Source: Pseudomonas putida S13.1.2
GTDB lineage: Bacteria > Pseudomonadota > Gammaproteobacteria > Pseudomonadales > Pseudomonadaceae
Length of the DNA stretch: 64,000 bases
NCBI RefSeq assembly: GCF_000498395.2
Contig: NZ_CP010979.1
Location: forward strand, 3,906,001-3,970,000
Reading direction: 5' to 3'
Part shown: positions 9,263 to 19,422 of the stretch, in pieces
Layout of the letters: the number at the start of each line of letters is the position of its first letter
Numbering within the stretch: position 1 is the stretch's first letter
Made by a program: the position numbers and the translations under genes
Notes under the pieces: model-generated
What the model was told of the DNA's origin: nothing
What the model saw: the letters and a program-made list of their open reading frames with translations, nothing else
Database searches by the model: none

Positions 9263-10669
9263 ATACAGGGCGTAGGCTGCCAACCCGGCGCCCGCCAGCA
9301 CAGCGGCGAAAATCAGCTTTTCCCAGGTGGTGAACAACGTCTGGCCCTGCTCATGCTTGGCCCTGGCGAACAGGATCACGCCGGGGGCATACAGCAGCGC
9401 CGACAGCAGCAGGTACTTGAGCCCGCCGGCATACAACAGCCACACGGCATACAGCAACGCAACCAGCGCCACCAGCAAGTCCTTGCGCCGTAACCCCGGC
9501 TGCCCGGCATAGGTGTCTGCACGTACCGCCAGCAGCACGGCATACGCCGCAGACCACAGGTAGGGCACCAGGATCATCGACGAGGCCAGGTAGATGAGGC
9601 TGGTGTAGGTACCGGCCGAGAACAGCGTAATCAGCAGGAAGCCCTGGATCATGCAGTTGGTCAGCCACAGGGCATTAGCGGGCACATGGTTGGCGTTTTC
9701 CTTGGCCAGAAAGCGCGGCATGGTCTTGTCCCGCGCCGTGGCGAACAGGATCTCGGCACACAGCAACGCCCACGACAGCAACGCGCCCAGCAGCGAAACC
9801 GCCAGGCCGAGACTGATCAGCAAGGCCCCCCAAGGGCCGACGATATGCTCCAGCACCGACGCCAGCGACGGGTTCTGCAACCCGGCCAGTTCCGGCTGGG
9901 TCATCACCCCCAGCGAAAGCACGTTGACCAGCACCAGCAGCGCCAGCACACCAAGAAAACCGATGACGGTGGCCTTGCCCACGTCCGAACGCCGCTCGGC
10001 GCGCCCGGAATATACGCTGGCGCCCTCGATGCCGATGAACACGAACACGGTCACCAGCATCATGTTGCGCACCTGCTCCAGCACGCTGCCGAATTGCGGG
10101 TTGCTCAAGCCCCAGATGTCACGGGTGAAGATATCGGCCCGAAAGGCGAACGCCGCAATCACCACGAACATCAGCAACGGCACCACCTTGGCCACGGTGG
10201 TCACCTGGTTGATGAACGCGGCTTCCTTGATGCCGCGCAGCACCAGAAAGTGGACTGACCATAGCAGCAGCGAGGCACAGCCGATGGCGATCGGCGTGTT
10301 GCCTTCGCCGAAAACCGGAAAGTAGAAGCCCAGGGTGCTGAACAGCAGCACGAAATAACCGACATTGCCCAGCCAGGCGCTGATCCAGTAGCCCCAGGCT
10401 GACGAGAAGCCCATGTAGTCGCCGAAACCCGCCTTGGCGTAGGCGTACACCCCCGAGTCCAGTTCCGGCTTGCGGTTGGCCAGGGTCTGGAACACAAACG
10501 CCAGGGCCAGCATGCCGACGGCGGTAATGCACCAGCCGATCAGCACCGCCCCGACATCGGCACGCGCCGCCATGTTCTGTGGCAGCGAGAAGATCCCGCC
10601 ACCGATCATCGAGCCGACCACCAGCGCGATCAGCGCGCCCAGGCGCAGCTTCTGTCCCGGTTCGCTCAT
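9242..10669 (-). CDS. Arginine/ornithine antiporter-like APC transporter (second ArcD paralogue)
   Basis: A 475-residue amino acid antiporter of the basic amino acid/polyamine APC family. It opens LRLGALIALVVGSMIGGGIF, the conserved first helix with its glycine-rich substrate loop, and shows about 12 hydrophobic segments. It is strikingly similar to the ArcD-like protein at 11106-12533, with long identical stretches such as YAYAKAGFGDYMGF. It is transcribed away from the arc operon. Probably exchanges arginine and ornithine or a related basic amino acid; the substrate cannot be settled here. Confidence 0.88.
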   Translation of the reverse strand: MSEPGQKLRLGALIALVVGSMIGGGIFSLPQNMAARADVGAVLIGWCITAVGMLALAFVFQTLANRKPELDSGVYAYAKAGFGDYMGFSSAWGYWISAWLGNVGYFVLLFSTLGFYFPVFGEGNTPIAIGCASLLLWSVHFLVLRGIKEAAFINQVTTVAKVVPLLMFVVIAAFAFRADIFTRDIWGLSNPQFGSVLEQVRNMMLVTVFVFIGIEGASVYSGRAERRSDVGKATVIGFLGVLALLVLVNVLSLGVMTQPELAGLQNPSLASVLEHIVGPWGALLISLGLAVSLLGALLSWALLCAEILFATARDKTMPRFLAKENANHVPANALWLTNCMIQGFLLITLFSAGTYTSLIYLASSMILVPYLWSAAYAVLLAVRADTYAGQPGLRRKDLLVALVALLYAVWLLYAGGLKYLLLSALLYAPGVILFARAKHEQGQTLFTTWEKLIFAAVLAGAGLAAYALYSGLLSL

Positions 10670-11105
10670 GCATCCCCCATTTTTTTACGCGCTGTCATGC
10701 CTTTGAAACAGCCCTGCGGGCCATATAAATGTGGTTACTTATAATAGAACACGCCATTCAAGCTATAGCACTCATAACTGCTTTGTCTATGCGCCATTCC
10801 TTAAAAGCTAGCAGCTGTACGGCAACTAGAACAGTTCCTGATAAAGCTCGAAATTATTGTGAAAAATTTGCGAAAGCGTCAAAAGCGGCTAGCTTCAAGC
10901 ATCGCAGGCTGAACAGAGCGTTTGCTCTAGAAAGACATGGAGGTGCCAGCGCGCAAGGCTTGCAGCTTAAGCTGTCGGCACTCTCCAGGAGCACCCGTGA
11001 AGGAAATTTCCTACCTTCACGTCGCCTTAAACTGACACAAGTCAGCTTACGGCAACGGCGTCGGATTTATGCTGACGTCAACTTTCTCCTGGCAGGAGTT
11101 GTTAA
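10670..11105. other. 436-base divergent control region between the two antiporter genes
   Basis: No credible gene: a 133-codon frame at 10729-11130 has no family features and runs into the antiporter start. The region is less GC-rich than its neighbours. It contains a TATAAT at 10740-10745, an 8-base perfect inverted repeat CGTGAAGG/CCTTCACG at 10996-11021, and a second small palindrome CTGAC-ACAA-GTCAG at 11032-11045. Arc operons are commonly controlled by ANR and ArgR; I found no clean TTGAT-N4-ATCAA ANR box. CGTCGCCTTAAA at 11020-11031 resembles half of an ArgR site only weakly. Confidence 0.6.
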
Positions 11106-12533
11106 ATGTCTGATTCATCCGGAAAACTAAAGCTCGGCGCGTTAGTTGCACTTGTCGTCGGGTCCATGATTGGCGGCGGGATCTTCTCGTTGCCACAAAA
11201 CATGGCCGCCAGCGCAGGGGTTGGCGCCGTGCTGATCGGCTGGGGCATCACCGCGGTCGGCATGCTGACCCTGGCGTTCGTGTTCCAGACCCTGGCCAAC
11301 CGCAAGCCTGACCTGGATGGCGGGGTGTATGCCTACGCCAAGGCCGGTTTCGGCGACTACATGGGCTTTTCCTCGGCCTGGGGCTACTGGATCAGTGCCT
11401 GGCTGGGCAACGTCGGCTACTTCGTGCTGTTGTTCAGCACCTTGGGCTACTTCTTCCCGATCTTCGGTGAGGGCAACACGCCAGCCGCCATCATTGGCGC
11501 GTCGGTGCTGTTGTGGGCGGTGCACTTCCTGGTGCTGCGCGGCATCAAGGAAGCCGCATTCATCAACCTGGTCACCACCGTGGCCAAAGTGGTGCCGCTG
11601 GTGCTGTTCGCTTTGATCTGCCTGTTTGCCTTCAGGCTCGACATCTTCACCGCCGACATCTGGGCTTTGGGTACGCCAGAGTTGGGCAGTGTGATGAATC
11701 AGGTGCGCAACATGATGCTGGTCACCGTGTGGGTGTTCATCGGCATCGAGGGCGCGAGCATCTTCTCGTCCCGGGCGGAAAAGCGCTCTGACGTAGGCAA
11801 GGCCACTGTCATCGGCTTTGTCACCGTGCTGCTGTTCCTGGTGCTGGTCAACGTGCTGTCGCTGGGCATCATGACCCAACCGGAACTGGCCAAGCTGCAG
11901 AACCCGTCGATGGCTGCCGTACTGGAGCATGTGGTCGGCCACTGGGGCGCGGTGCTGATCAGCGTCGGTCTGATCATCTCGCTGCTGGGGGCCCTGCTGT
12001 CGTGGGTACTGCTGTGCGCCGAGATCATGTTCGCCGCCGCCAAAGACCACACCATGCCGGAGTTCCTGCGCCGCGAAAACGCCAACCAGGTACCGGCCAA
12101 CGCCCTGTGGCTGACCAATGCCATGGTGCAGATCTTCCTAGTGATCACGCTGTTCTCCAACAGTACCTACCTGTCGCTGATCTACCTCGCCACCTCGATG
12201 ATCCTGGTGCCTTACCTGTGGTCGGCGGCCTATGCGTTCCTGCTGGCACTGCGCAGCGAAACCTACGAACAGGCCCTGGCCGAGCGCAAGAAGGACCTGA
12301 TCATCGGCGGCATCGCCCTGCTGTACGCCCTCTGGCTGCTGTATGCCGGCGGCGTGAAATACCTGCTGCTCTCGGCCCTGCTCTACGCACCTGGCGCCAT
12401 CCTGTTCGCCAAGGCCAAGCGTGAGGTAGGCCAACCTGTCTTCACCAACGTGGAAAAACTGATCTTCGCAGCCGTGGTCATCGGCGCCCTGGTGGCAGCC
12501 TTTGGCCTGTATGACGGCTTCCTGACGCTTTGA
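11106..12533 (+). CDS. arcD: Arginine/ornithine antiporter
   Basis: Imports arginine in exchange for ornithine, the transport step of the arginine deiminase pathway. It has 475 residues, the APC-family first-helix motif GALVALVVGSMIGGGIF and roughly 12 hydrophobic segments. It is the first gene of arcDABC, 33 bases ahead of arcA, the usual Pseudomonas order. AGGAG precedes the ATG by 7 bases. A diverged copy lies head-to-head at 9242-10669. Confidence 0.94.
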   Translation: MSDSSGKLKLGALVALVVGSMIGGGIFSLPQNMAASAGVGAVLIGWGITAVGMLTLAFVFQTLANRKPDLDGGVYAYAKAGFGDYMGFSSAWGYWISAWLGNVGYFVLLFSTLGYFFPIFGEGNTPAAIIGASVLLWAVHFLVLRGIKEAAFINLVTTVAKVVPLVLFALICLFAFRLDIFTADIWALGTPELGSVMNQVRNMMLVTVWVFIGIEGASIFSSRAEKRSDVGKATVIGFVTVLLFLVLVNVLSLGIMTQPELAKLQNPSMAAVLEHVVGHWGAVLISVGLIISLLGALLSWVLLCAEIMFAAAKDHTMPEFLRRENANQVPANALWLTNAMVQIFLVITLFSNSTYLSLIYLATSMILVPYLWSAAYAFLLALRSETYEQALAERKKDLIIGGIALLYALWLLYAGGVKYLLLSALLYAPGAILFAKAKREVGQPVFTNVEKLIFAAVVIGALVAAFGLYDGFLTL

Positions 12534-12566
12534 TCCACGTCTTCGTTCAATTGGAGGAATGAAACC

Positions 12567-13829
12567 ATGTCCGCTGAAAAACAGAAGTACGGTGTCCACT
12601 CCGAAGCCGGCAAACTGCGCAAAGTGATGGTTTGCTCGCCGGGCCTGGCGCACAAGCGCCTGACGCCGAGCAACTGTGACGAATTGCTGTTCGACGATGT
12701 GATCTGGGTCGACCAGGCCAAGCGCGACCATTTCGACTTCGTCACCAAGATGCGCGAGCGCGGCGTGGATGTGCTGGAGATGCACAACCTGCTGACCGAC
12801 ATCGTGCAGCAACCCGAAGCCCTCAAGTGGATCCTTGACCGCAAGATTACCTCTGACACCGTGGGTGTCGGCCTGACCAACGAGGTGCGTAGCTGGCTCG
12901 AAGGGCTGGAACCACGCCACCTGGCGGAGTTCCTGATTGGCGGCGTGGCAGGCCAGGACCTTCCAGTAAGCGAAGGCGCCGAAGTGATCAAGATGTACAA
13001 CAAGTACCTGGGCCACTCCAGCTTCATTCTGCCGCCACTGCCCAACACCCAGTTCACCCGTGACACCACCTGCTGGATCTACGGTGGCGTGACGCTCAAC
13101 CCGATGTACTGGCCTGCGCGACGCCAGGAAACCCTGCTGACCACAGCCATTTACAAGTTCCACAAGGAATTCACCGGTGCCGACTTCCAGGTCTGGTATG
13201 GCGACCCGGACAAGGATCACGGTAACGCCACCCTCGAGGGCGGCGACGTTATGCCGGTCGGCAAGGGCATCGTGCTGATCGGCATGGGTGAGCGGACCTC
13301 ACGCCATGCCATCGGCCAATTGGCTCAGAACCTGTTCGAGAAAGGCGCGGCCGAGAAAGTCATCGTCGCTGGCCTGCCGAAGTCCCGCGCAGCGATGCAC
13401 CTGGACACCGTGTTCAGCTTCTGCGACCGCGACCTGGTAACGGTATTCCCGGAAGTGGTGAAAGAGATCAAGCCATTCATCATCACCCCAGATTCCAGCA
13501 AGCCCTATGGCATGAACATCGCGCCGCAGGATGCCTCGTTCCTCGAGGTGGTATCCGAGCAGTTGCTGGGCAAGAAAGACAAGCTGCGCGTGGTCGAGAC
13601 CGGCGGCAACAGCTTTGCCGCCGAGCGCGAACAATGGGATGACGGCAACAACGTGGTGGCCATCGAGCCGGGCGTGGTCATCGGCTATGACCGCAACACC
13701 TACACCAACACCCTGCTGCGCAAGGCCGGCATCGAGGTCATCACCATCAGCGCCGGCGAACTGGGCCGGGGCCGTGGCGGCGGCCACTGCATGACCTGCC
13801 CGATTGTGCGTGACCCGATCGACTACTAA
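12567..13829 (+). CDS. arcA: Arginine deiminase
   Basis: Hydrolyses arginine to citrulline and ammonia, the first enzymatic step of fermentative arginine breakdown. It has 420 residues. The nucleophilic cysteine is in the C-terminal GGGHCMTCPIVRDP motif (Cys408, equivalent to Cys406 of the P. aeruginosa enzyme). The guanidinium-binding region with FTRD (PNTQFTRDTT) and the EGGD motif (LEGGDVMPVG) are both present. GGAGG precedes the ATG. Second gene of arcDABC. Confidence 0.97.
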   Translation: MSAEKQKYGVHSEAGKLRKVMVCSPGLAHKRLTPSNCDELLFDDVIWVDQAKRDHFDFVTKMRERGVDVLEMHNLLTDIVQQPEALKWILDRKITSDTVGVGLTNEVRSWLEGLEPRHLAEFLIGGVAGQDLPVSEGAEVIKMYNKYLGHSSFILPPLPNTQFTRDTTCWIYGGVTLNPMYWPARRQETLLTTAIYKFHKEFTGADFQVWYGDPDKDHGNATLEGGDVMPVGKGIVLIGMGERTSRHAIGQLAQNLFEKGAAEKVIVAGLPKSRAAMHLDTVFSFCDRDLVTVFPEVVKEIKPFIITPDSSKPYGMNIAPQDASFLEVVSEQLLGKKDKLRVVETGGNSFAAEREQWDDGNNVVAIEPGVVIGYDRNTYTNTLLRKAGIEVITISAGELGRGRGGGHCMTCPIVRDPIDY

Positions 13830-13898
13830 CGACCATTGCACCCGGCCGGGCCCACAAAGTGCCGGCCGGGACACTACCGAACTCAAGGAGAAGCAATC

Positions 13899-14909
13899 AT
13901 GGCGTTCAACATTCACAACCGCAACCTGCTCAGCCTGGAACACCACACCACCCGCGAGCTGCGCTACCTGCTGGACCTGTCCCGCGACCTCAAGCGTGCC
14001 AAGTACACTGGCACCGAGCAGCAGCACCTGAAGGGCAACAACATCGCGCTGATCTTCGAAAAAACCTCCACCCGTACCCGCTGCGCCTTCGAAGTGGCGG
14101 CCTACGACCAAGGCGCCAACGTCACCTACATCGACCCTAACTCTTCGCAGATCGGCCACAAAGAGAGCATGAAAGACACCGCCCGCGTGCTCGGGCGCAT
14201 GTACGACGCTATCGAGTACCGTGGCTTCAAGCAGGAAATCGTTGAAGAGCTGGCCAAGTTCGCTGGCGTGCCGGTGTTCAACGGCCTGACCGATGAATAC
14301 CACCCCACCCAGATGATCGCTGACGTGCTGACCATGCGCGAGCACAGCGACAAGCCGCTGCATGACATCAGCTACGCCTACCTGGGCGACGCCCGCAACA
14401 ACATGGGTAACTCGCTGCTGCTGATTGGCGCCAAGCTCGGCATGGACGTGCGCATCGCGGCGCCCAAGGCACTGTGGCCACATGACGACCTGGTCGAGCG
14501 CTGCAAGAAATACGCTGAGGAAAGCGGCGCCCGCATCACCCTCACCGAAGACCCGAAAGCGGCAGTCAAGGGTGTGGACTTTGTCCATACCGACGTGTGG
14601 GTATCGATGGGCGAGCCGATCGAAGCCTGGGGTGAGCGCATCAAGCAGCTCAAGCCTTACCAGGTGAATGCCGAGCTGATGAAGTCCACTGGCAACCCAC
14701 GGACCAAGTTCATGCACTGCCTGCCGGCGTTCCACAACTCCGACACCAAGGTAGGCAAGCAGATCGCCGAACAGTACCCGGACCTGGCCAACGGCATCGA
14801 AGTGACTGACGACGTGTTCGAGTCGCCGGCCTGCATCGCCTTCGAGCAGGCGGAAAACCGCATGCACACCATCAAGGCGATCCTGGTTTCGACCCTGGCT
14901 GACCTCTGA
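13899..14909 (+). CDS. arcB: Ornithine carbamoyltransferase, catabolic
   Basis: Phosphorolyses citrulline to ornithine and carbamoyl phosphate. The frame opens at 13836 but the ATG at 13899, after AAGGAG, gives the expected start MAFNIHNRNLLSL and 336 residues. The carbamoyl-phosphate loop FEKTSTRTRCAFE and the ornithine-site HCLPAFH motif are intact. The position between arcA and arcC, and the length, indicate the catabolic enzyme rather than the biosynthetic ArgF. Confidence 0.96.
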   Translation: MAFNIHNRNLLSLEHHTTRELRYLLDLSRDLKRAKYTGTEQQHLKGNNIALIFEKTSTRTRCAFEVAAYDQGANVTYIDPNSSQIGHKESMKDTARVLGRMYDAIEYRGFKQEIVEELAKFAGVPVFNGLTDEYHPTQMIADVLTMREHSDKPLHDISYAYLGDARNNMGNSLLLIGAKLGMDVRIAAPKALWPHDDLVERCKKYAEESGARITLTEDPKAAVKGVDFVHTDVWVSMGEPIEAWGERIKQLKPYQVNAELMKSTGNPRTKFMHCLPAFHNSDTKVGKQIAEQYPDLANGIEVTDDVFESPACIAFEQAENRMHTIKAILVSTLADL

Positions 14910-14925
14910 CAACCACCCCGCTCCG

Positions 14926-14970
14926 GTGGGAGCTGGCTTGCCGGTGATCGCCGGCAAGCCAGCTCCCACA
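14926..14970. repeat. Single REP-type palindrome between arcB and arcC
   Basis: GTGGGAGCTGGCTTGCCGG, a short TGATCG loop, then CCGGCAAGCCAGCTCCCAC: a perfect long hairpin inside the operon. Related units occur at 29216 and 34198. Such intra-operon hairpins often protect upstream mRNA and lower downstream expression. Confidence 0.85.
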
Positions 14971-15013
14971 AAGGACCGAGGTGCTCACCCCATCTGCGTA
15001 AAGGACATTCCCC

Positions 15014-15943
15014 ATGCGTATCGTTGTTGCATTGGGCGGCAACGCCCTGCTGCGTCGCGGCGAGCCCATGACCGCTGACAACCAGCGCGCCAATATCCGC
15101 ACCGCCACCGAACAGATCGCCAAGATCCACCCTGGCAACGAACTGGTCATCGCCCACGGCAACGGCCCGCAAGTCGGCCTGCTGTCGCTTCAGGCCCTGT
15201 CCTACAAGCCTGACGAGGCTTACCCACTGGACGTGCTGGGTGCCGAAACCGAAGGCATGATCGGCTACATGATCGAACAGGAACTGGGCAACCTGCTGGA
15301 TTTCGAGGTGCCGTTCGCCACCCTGCTGACCCAGGTGGAAGTGGACGCCAACGACCCCGCCTTCAAGGACCCGACCAAGTTCATCGGCCCGGTCTACAGC
15401 AAGGAAGAGGCCGAGCGCCTGGCCAAGGAGAAAGGCTGGGTGGTCAAGGCCGATGGCGACAAGTACCGCCGTGTGGTGGCCAGCCCGAAACCCAAACGCA
15501 TCTTCGAAATCCGCCCGATCAAGTGGCTGCTGGAAAAGAACAGCATCGTGATTTGCGCAGGCGGTGGCGGCATCCCCACCCTGTACGATGAAAACCGCAA
15601 GCTCAAGGGCATCGAAGCGGTGATCGACAAAGACCTGTGCTCGGCACTGCTGGCCGAGCAACTGGAAGCCGACCTTCTGATTATCGCCACCGACGTCGAC
15701 GCGGCCTACATTGACTGGGGCAAGCCCACGCAAAAAGCCATTGCCCAGGCCCATCCGGACGAACTGGAGCGTCTTGGCTTCGCCGCAGGCTCCATGGGGC
15801 CGAAGGTGCAAGCTGCCAGTGACTTTGCCCGCAACACCGGCAAGGTGGCGGTGATCAGTTCGCTGGAAAACATTGAAGACATTGTCAAAGGTACTGCCGG
15901 CACACGGGTTTCCACCGCGAAGCCTGGGATCAGCTACCGTTGA
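15014..15943 (+). CDS. arcC: Carbamate kinase
   Basis: Transfers phosphate from carbamoyl phosphate to ADP, the ATP-yielding step of the deiminase pathway. It has 309 residues. It starts MRIVVALGGNALLRRGE and has the conserved IAHGNGPQVGLL segment and an ICAGGGGIP nucleotide-binding stretch, hallmarks of the amino acid kinase fold in ArcC. A hairpin with ATTTT follows the stop (15952-15972). Confidence 0.96.
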   Translation: MRIVVALGGNALLRRGEPMTADNQRANIRTATEQIAKIHPGNELVIAHGNGPQVGLLSLQALSYKPDEAYPLDVLGAETEGMIGYMIEQELGNLLDFEVPFATLLTQVEVDANDPAFKDPTKFIGPVYSKEEAERLAKEKGWVVKADGDKYRRVVASPKPKRIFEIRPIKWLLEKNSIVICAGGGGIPTLYDENRKLKGIEAVIDKDLCSALLAEQLEADLLIIATDVDAAYIDWGKPTQKAIAQAHPDELERLGFAAGSMGPKVQAASDFARNTGKVAVISSLENIEDIVKGTAGTRVSTAKPGISYR

Positions 15944-15951
15944 ATGCAGTT

Positions 15952-15976
15952 GGCGGGCGCCAGGTGCCCGCCATTT
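15952..15976 (+). terminator. Possible terminator or attenuator after arcC
   Basis: Stem GGCGGGC (15952-15958) pairs with GCCCGCC (15966-15972), followed by ATTTT. The U tract is short, so read-through into the downstream DUF5064-like gene is plausible. Confidence 0.5.
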
Positions 15977-15999
15977 TCGACCTTCCAAAGGAGCTAGCC

Positions 16000-16368
16000 A
16001 TGGCCCAGTACCACCCCGGTCATGTACACATCGAGCGCACTGCGCTGAACAATACCGACCACAGCTATGACCTGAACATCGAGTACGAAGCAGCGTCGGA
16101 CCCCAAGGAAGGCAGAGGCATTCAGTTCCGCATGCATGGCAGCATCGAGGGCAAGCCTGTGGAAGAAAAGTTCTTCCTCGCCAAGGACCAGGTGCTGCCA
16201 AGCTTTCTCATGCTGCTGACTCGCAAGGCGCAGTCGTATCTGGCGCCGCCGAAGAAATTCGAGAACCTGAGTTCGCCGCACAAGCTCTATGACTACATGT
16301 TTGCGGACATTCGCGAAAAGCTCGATGTGAAATCGGGGGACCCGATCAGGCCTGAACATCTCGAGTGA
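16000..16368 (+). CDS. DUF5064-like small protein downstream of arcC
   Basis: A 122-residue cytoplasmic protein beginning MAQYHPGHVHIERTALNNT, chosen because AAAGGAG lies just before this ATG; the frame itself opens at 15940. It resembles the Pseudomonas-specific DUF5064 proteins, rich in charged residues with no signal peptide or membrane segment. Function unknown. It follows arcC by 56 bases and may be the last gene of the arc transcript, beyond a weak hairpin. Confidence 0.7.
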   Translation: MAQYHPGHVHIERTALNNTDHSYDLNIEYEAASDPKEGRGIQFRMHGSIEGKPVEEKFFLAKDQVLPSFLMLLTRKAQSYLAPPKKFENLSSPHKLYDYMFADIREKLDVKSGDPIRPEHLE

Positions 16369-16380
16369 ATTCACCATTTC

Positions 16381-16473
16381 GGGGCTGCTTTGCAGCCCAT
16401 CGCGACACAAGGCCGCTCCTACAGGAGAATGCGTAAACTTTGTGTCGCGATAGGGCCGCACAGCGGCCCCGGC
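16381..16473. repeat. REP-type pair, one copy incomplete
   Basis: A full GGGGCTGCTTTGCAGCCC...GGCCGCTCCTACA unit is followed by a partner that has the TGTGTCGCGA core and GGGCCGCACAGCGGCCCC stem but lacks the GTAGGAGCGGCC head. The element separates the arc region from the regulator gene at 16524. Confidence 0.75.
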
Positions 16474-16523
16474 GATGTTAAGGCATACTACCGCCCTCCC
16501 CGGCCACCACCTCGCCCCTCCCC

Positions 16524-18032
<1,509 letters not shown>

Positions 18033-18159
18033 TGCACGTCGACAATACCGACGGTTCAATCAGACTTTTCCTAGCCGCGTGGCCGCAATTGACGGGAGTG
18101 CTCGCCGTAGAATGGTGACATCGTAATTTCGCATGTCACCTTGAACGAAGAGTACCCTG

Positions 18160-19365
18160 ATGTTTGAACTCGATTTTTACGGGACACTTGTAGCCGCCTC
18201 TCTAGTACTGCTGCTGGGGCGCGGGCTGGTCGCACGCATTGGTTTCCTGCGCGTTTACAATATTCCGGAACCTGTTGCAGGCGGATTGGTCGTTGCCTTG
18301 GCACTCTTGGCATTGCGCAGTTTCGATGTCCAGGTCCAGTTTGATACCTCGTTGCAAACACCGTTGATGCTAGCGTTCTTCGCCACCATCGGTCTGAGTG
18401 CCGACTTCGCCAGCCTGAAGAAGGGCGGGCGTGTGGTCGCCGTGTTCCTGCTGGTGGTGACTGGCTTGCTGCTGGTTCAGAACGCCATGGGCATCGGCCT
18501 GGCAACGGCGTTGGGGCTGGACCCACTGATGGGCCTGCTGGCCGGTTCGATCAGCCTGTCGGGTGGCCACGGCACGGGCGCCGCCTGGGGCGCGACGTTT
18601 ACTGAAAAGTTTGGCCTGGCTTCGGCTTCCGAACTGGCGATGGCCTCTGCCACCTTCGGCCTGGTATTGGGCGGCTTGATTGGTGGCCCAGTTGCCAAAC
18701 TGCTGATCAAGCGGGTCAAGACACAGGGTACTGAAGAAGAAGTAGCACACCTGCCAAAAGGCTTTGAACAGCCGAATAAAGAGCGCCTGATCACATCATT
18801 TTCATTTATCGAGACGTTGGCACTGATTGCCGTCAGTCTGCTGGTCGGCACAGTGCTTAACGGGCTGTTGAAAGGCACCGCATTCGAACTGCCGACATTC
18901 GTTTGCGTACTCTTCGTAGGCGTATTGCTGCGCAATGGGCTTTCGGCATTCGGCTTTTACCATGTCTTCGAACGTGAAGTCTCGGTACTGGGCAATGTCA
19001 GTTTGTCCCTGTTCCTGGCGATTGCCTTGATGTCGCTCAAGCTGTGGGACCTGGCAGCGCTGGCCTTACCGTTCTTTGTCTTGCTGGCCGCGCAAACGCT
19101 GGTCATGGCTCTGTTTGCGATCTTCGTGACGTTCCGGGTCATGGGCCGCAACTATGATGCGGCGGTGCTGGCTGCCGGGCACTGTGGCTTCGGCCTGGGG
19201 GCGACGCCGACGGCGATTGCCAACATGCAAGCGGTGACCCAGCGCTATGGCGCCTCGCACATCGCCTTCCTGGTAGTGCCGATGGTGGGGGCGTTCTTCA
19301 TCGACATCATCAATGTCATCGTGATCAAGCTGTACCTGGCATTGCCCTTGTTTATCGCGGGTTAA
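18160..19365 (+). CDS. gltS: Sodium/glutamate symporter
   Basis: Inner-membrane Na+-coupled glutamate carrier of 401 residues. The start MFELDFYGTLVAASLVLLLGR, the internal SISLSGGHGTGAAW glycine-rich loop and the repeat-2 equivalent AGHCGFGLGATPTAIANM are signatures of GltS. About ten hydrophobic segments are visible. It lies 127 bases after the GcsR-type gene, same strand, and is convergent with the RidA-like gene. Base composition is somewhat less GC-rich than the neighbouring core genes. Confidence 0.93.
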   Translation: MFELDFYGTLVAASLVLLLGRGLVARIGFLRVYNIPEPVAGGLVVALALLALRSFDVQVQFDTSLQTPLMLAFFATIGLSADFASLKKGGRVVAVFLLVVTGLLLVQNAMGIGLATALGLDPLMGLLAGSISLSGGHGTGAAWGATFTEKFGLASASELAMASATFGLVLGGLIGGPVAKLLIKRVKTQGTEEEVAHLPKGFEQPNKERLITSFSFIETLALIAVSLLVGTVLNGLLKGTAFELPTFVCVLFVGVLLRNGLSAFGFYHVFEREVSVLGNVSLSLFLAIALMSLKLWDLAALALPFFVLLAAQTLVMALFAIFVTFRVMGRNYDAAVLAAGHCGFGLGATPTAIANMQAVTQRYGASHIAFLVVPMVGAFFIDIINVIVIKLYLALPLFIAG

Positions 19366-19382
19366 GCCCGCCTGATGCTGCC

Positions 19383-19409
19383 CGTCCTGGGCACGCGTGG
19401 CCCAGGACG
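19383..19409. terminator. Hairpin between convergent gltS and ridA-like genes
   Basis: CGTCCTGGGC (19383-19392) pairs perfectly with GCCCAGGACG (19400-19409) over a 7-base loop. No clear T tract follows on either strand, so it is a candidate only. Confidence 0.4.
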
Positions 19410-19422
19410 AGCGCTCATCCGC

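Noticed and set aside
11086..11098. CTCCTG/CAGGAG palindrome hiding the arcD ribosome site
   Set aside because: The perfect palindrome would leave a one-base loop; only a 4-base stem is physically possible, too weak to claim.
10729..11130. 133-residue frame in the region between the antiporter genes
   Set aside because: No ribosome site, no recognisable family, and it overlaps the arcD start. More likely non-coding control DNA.
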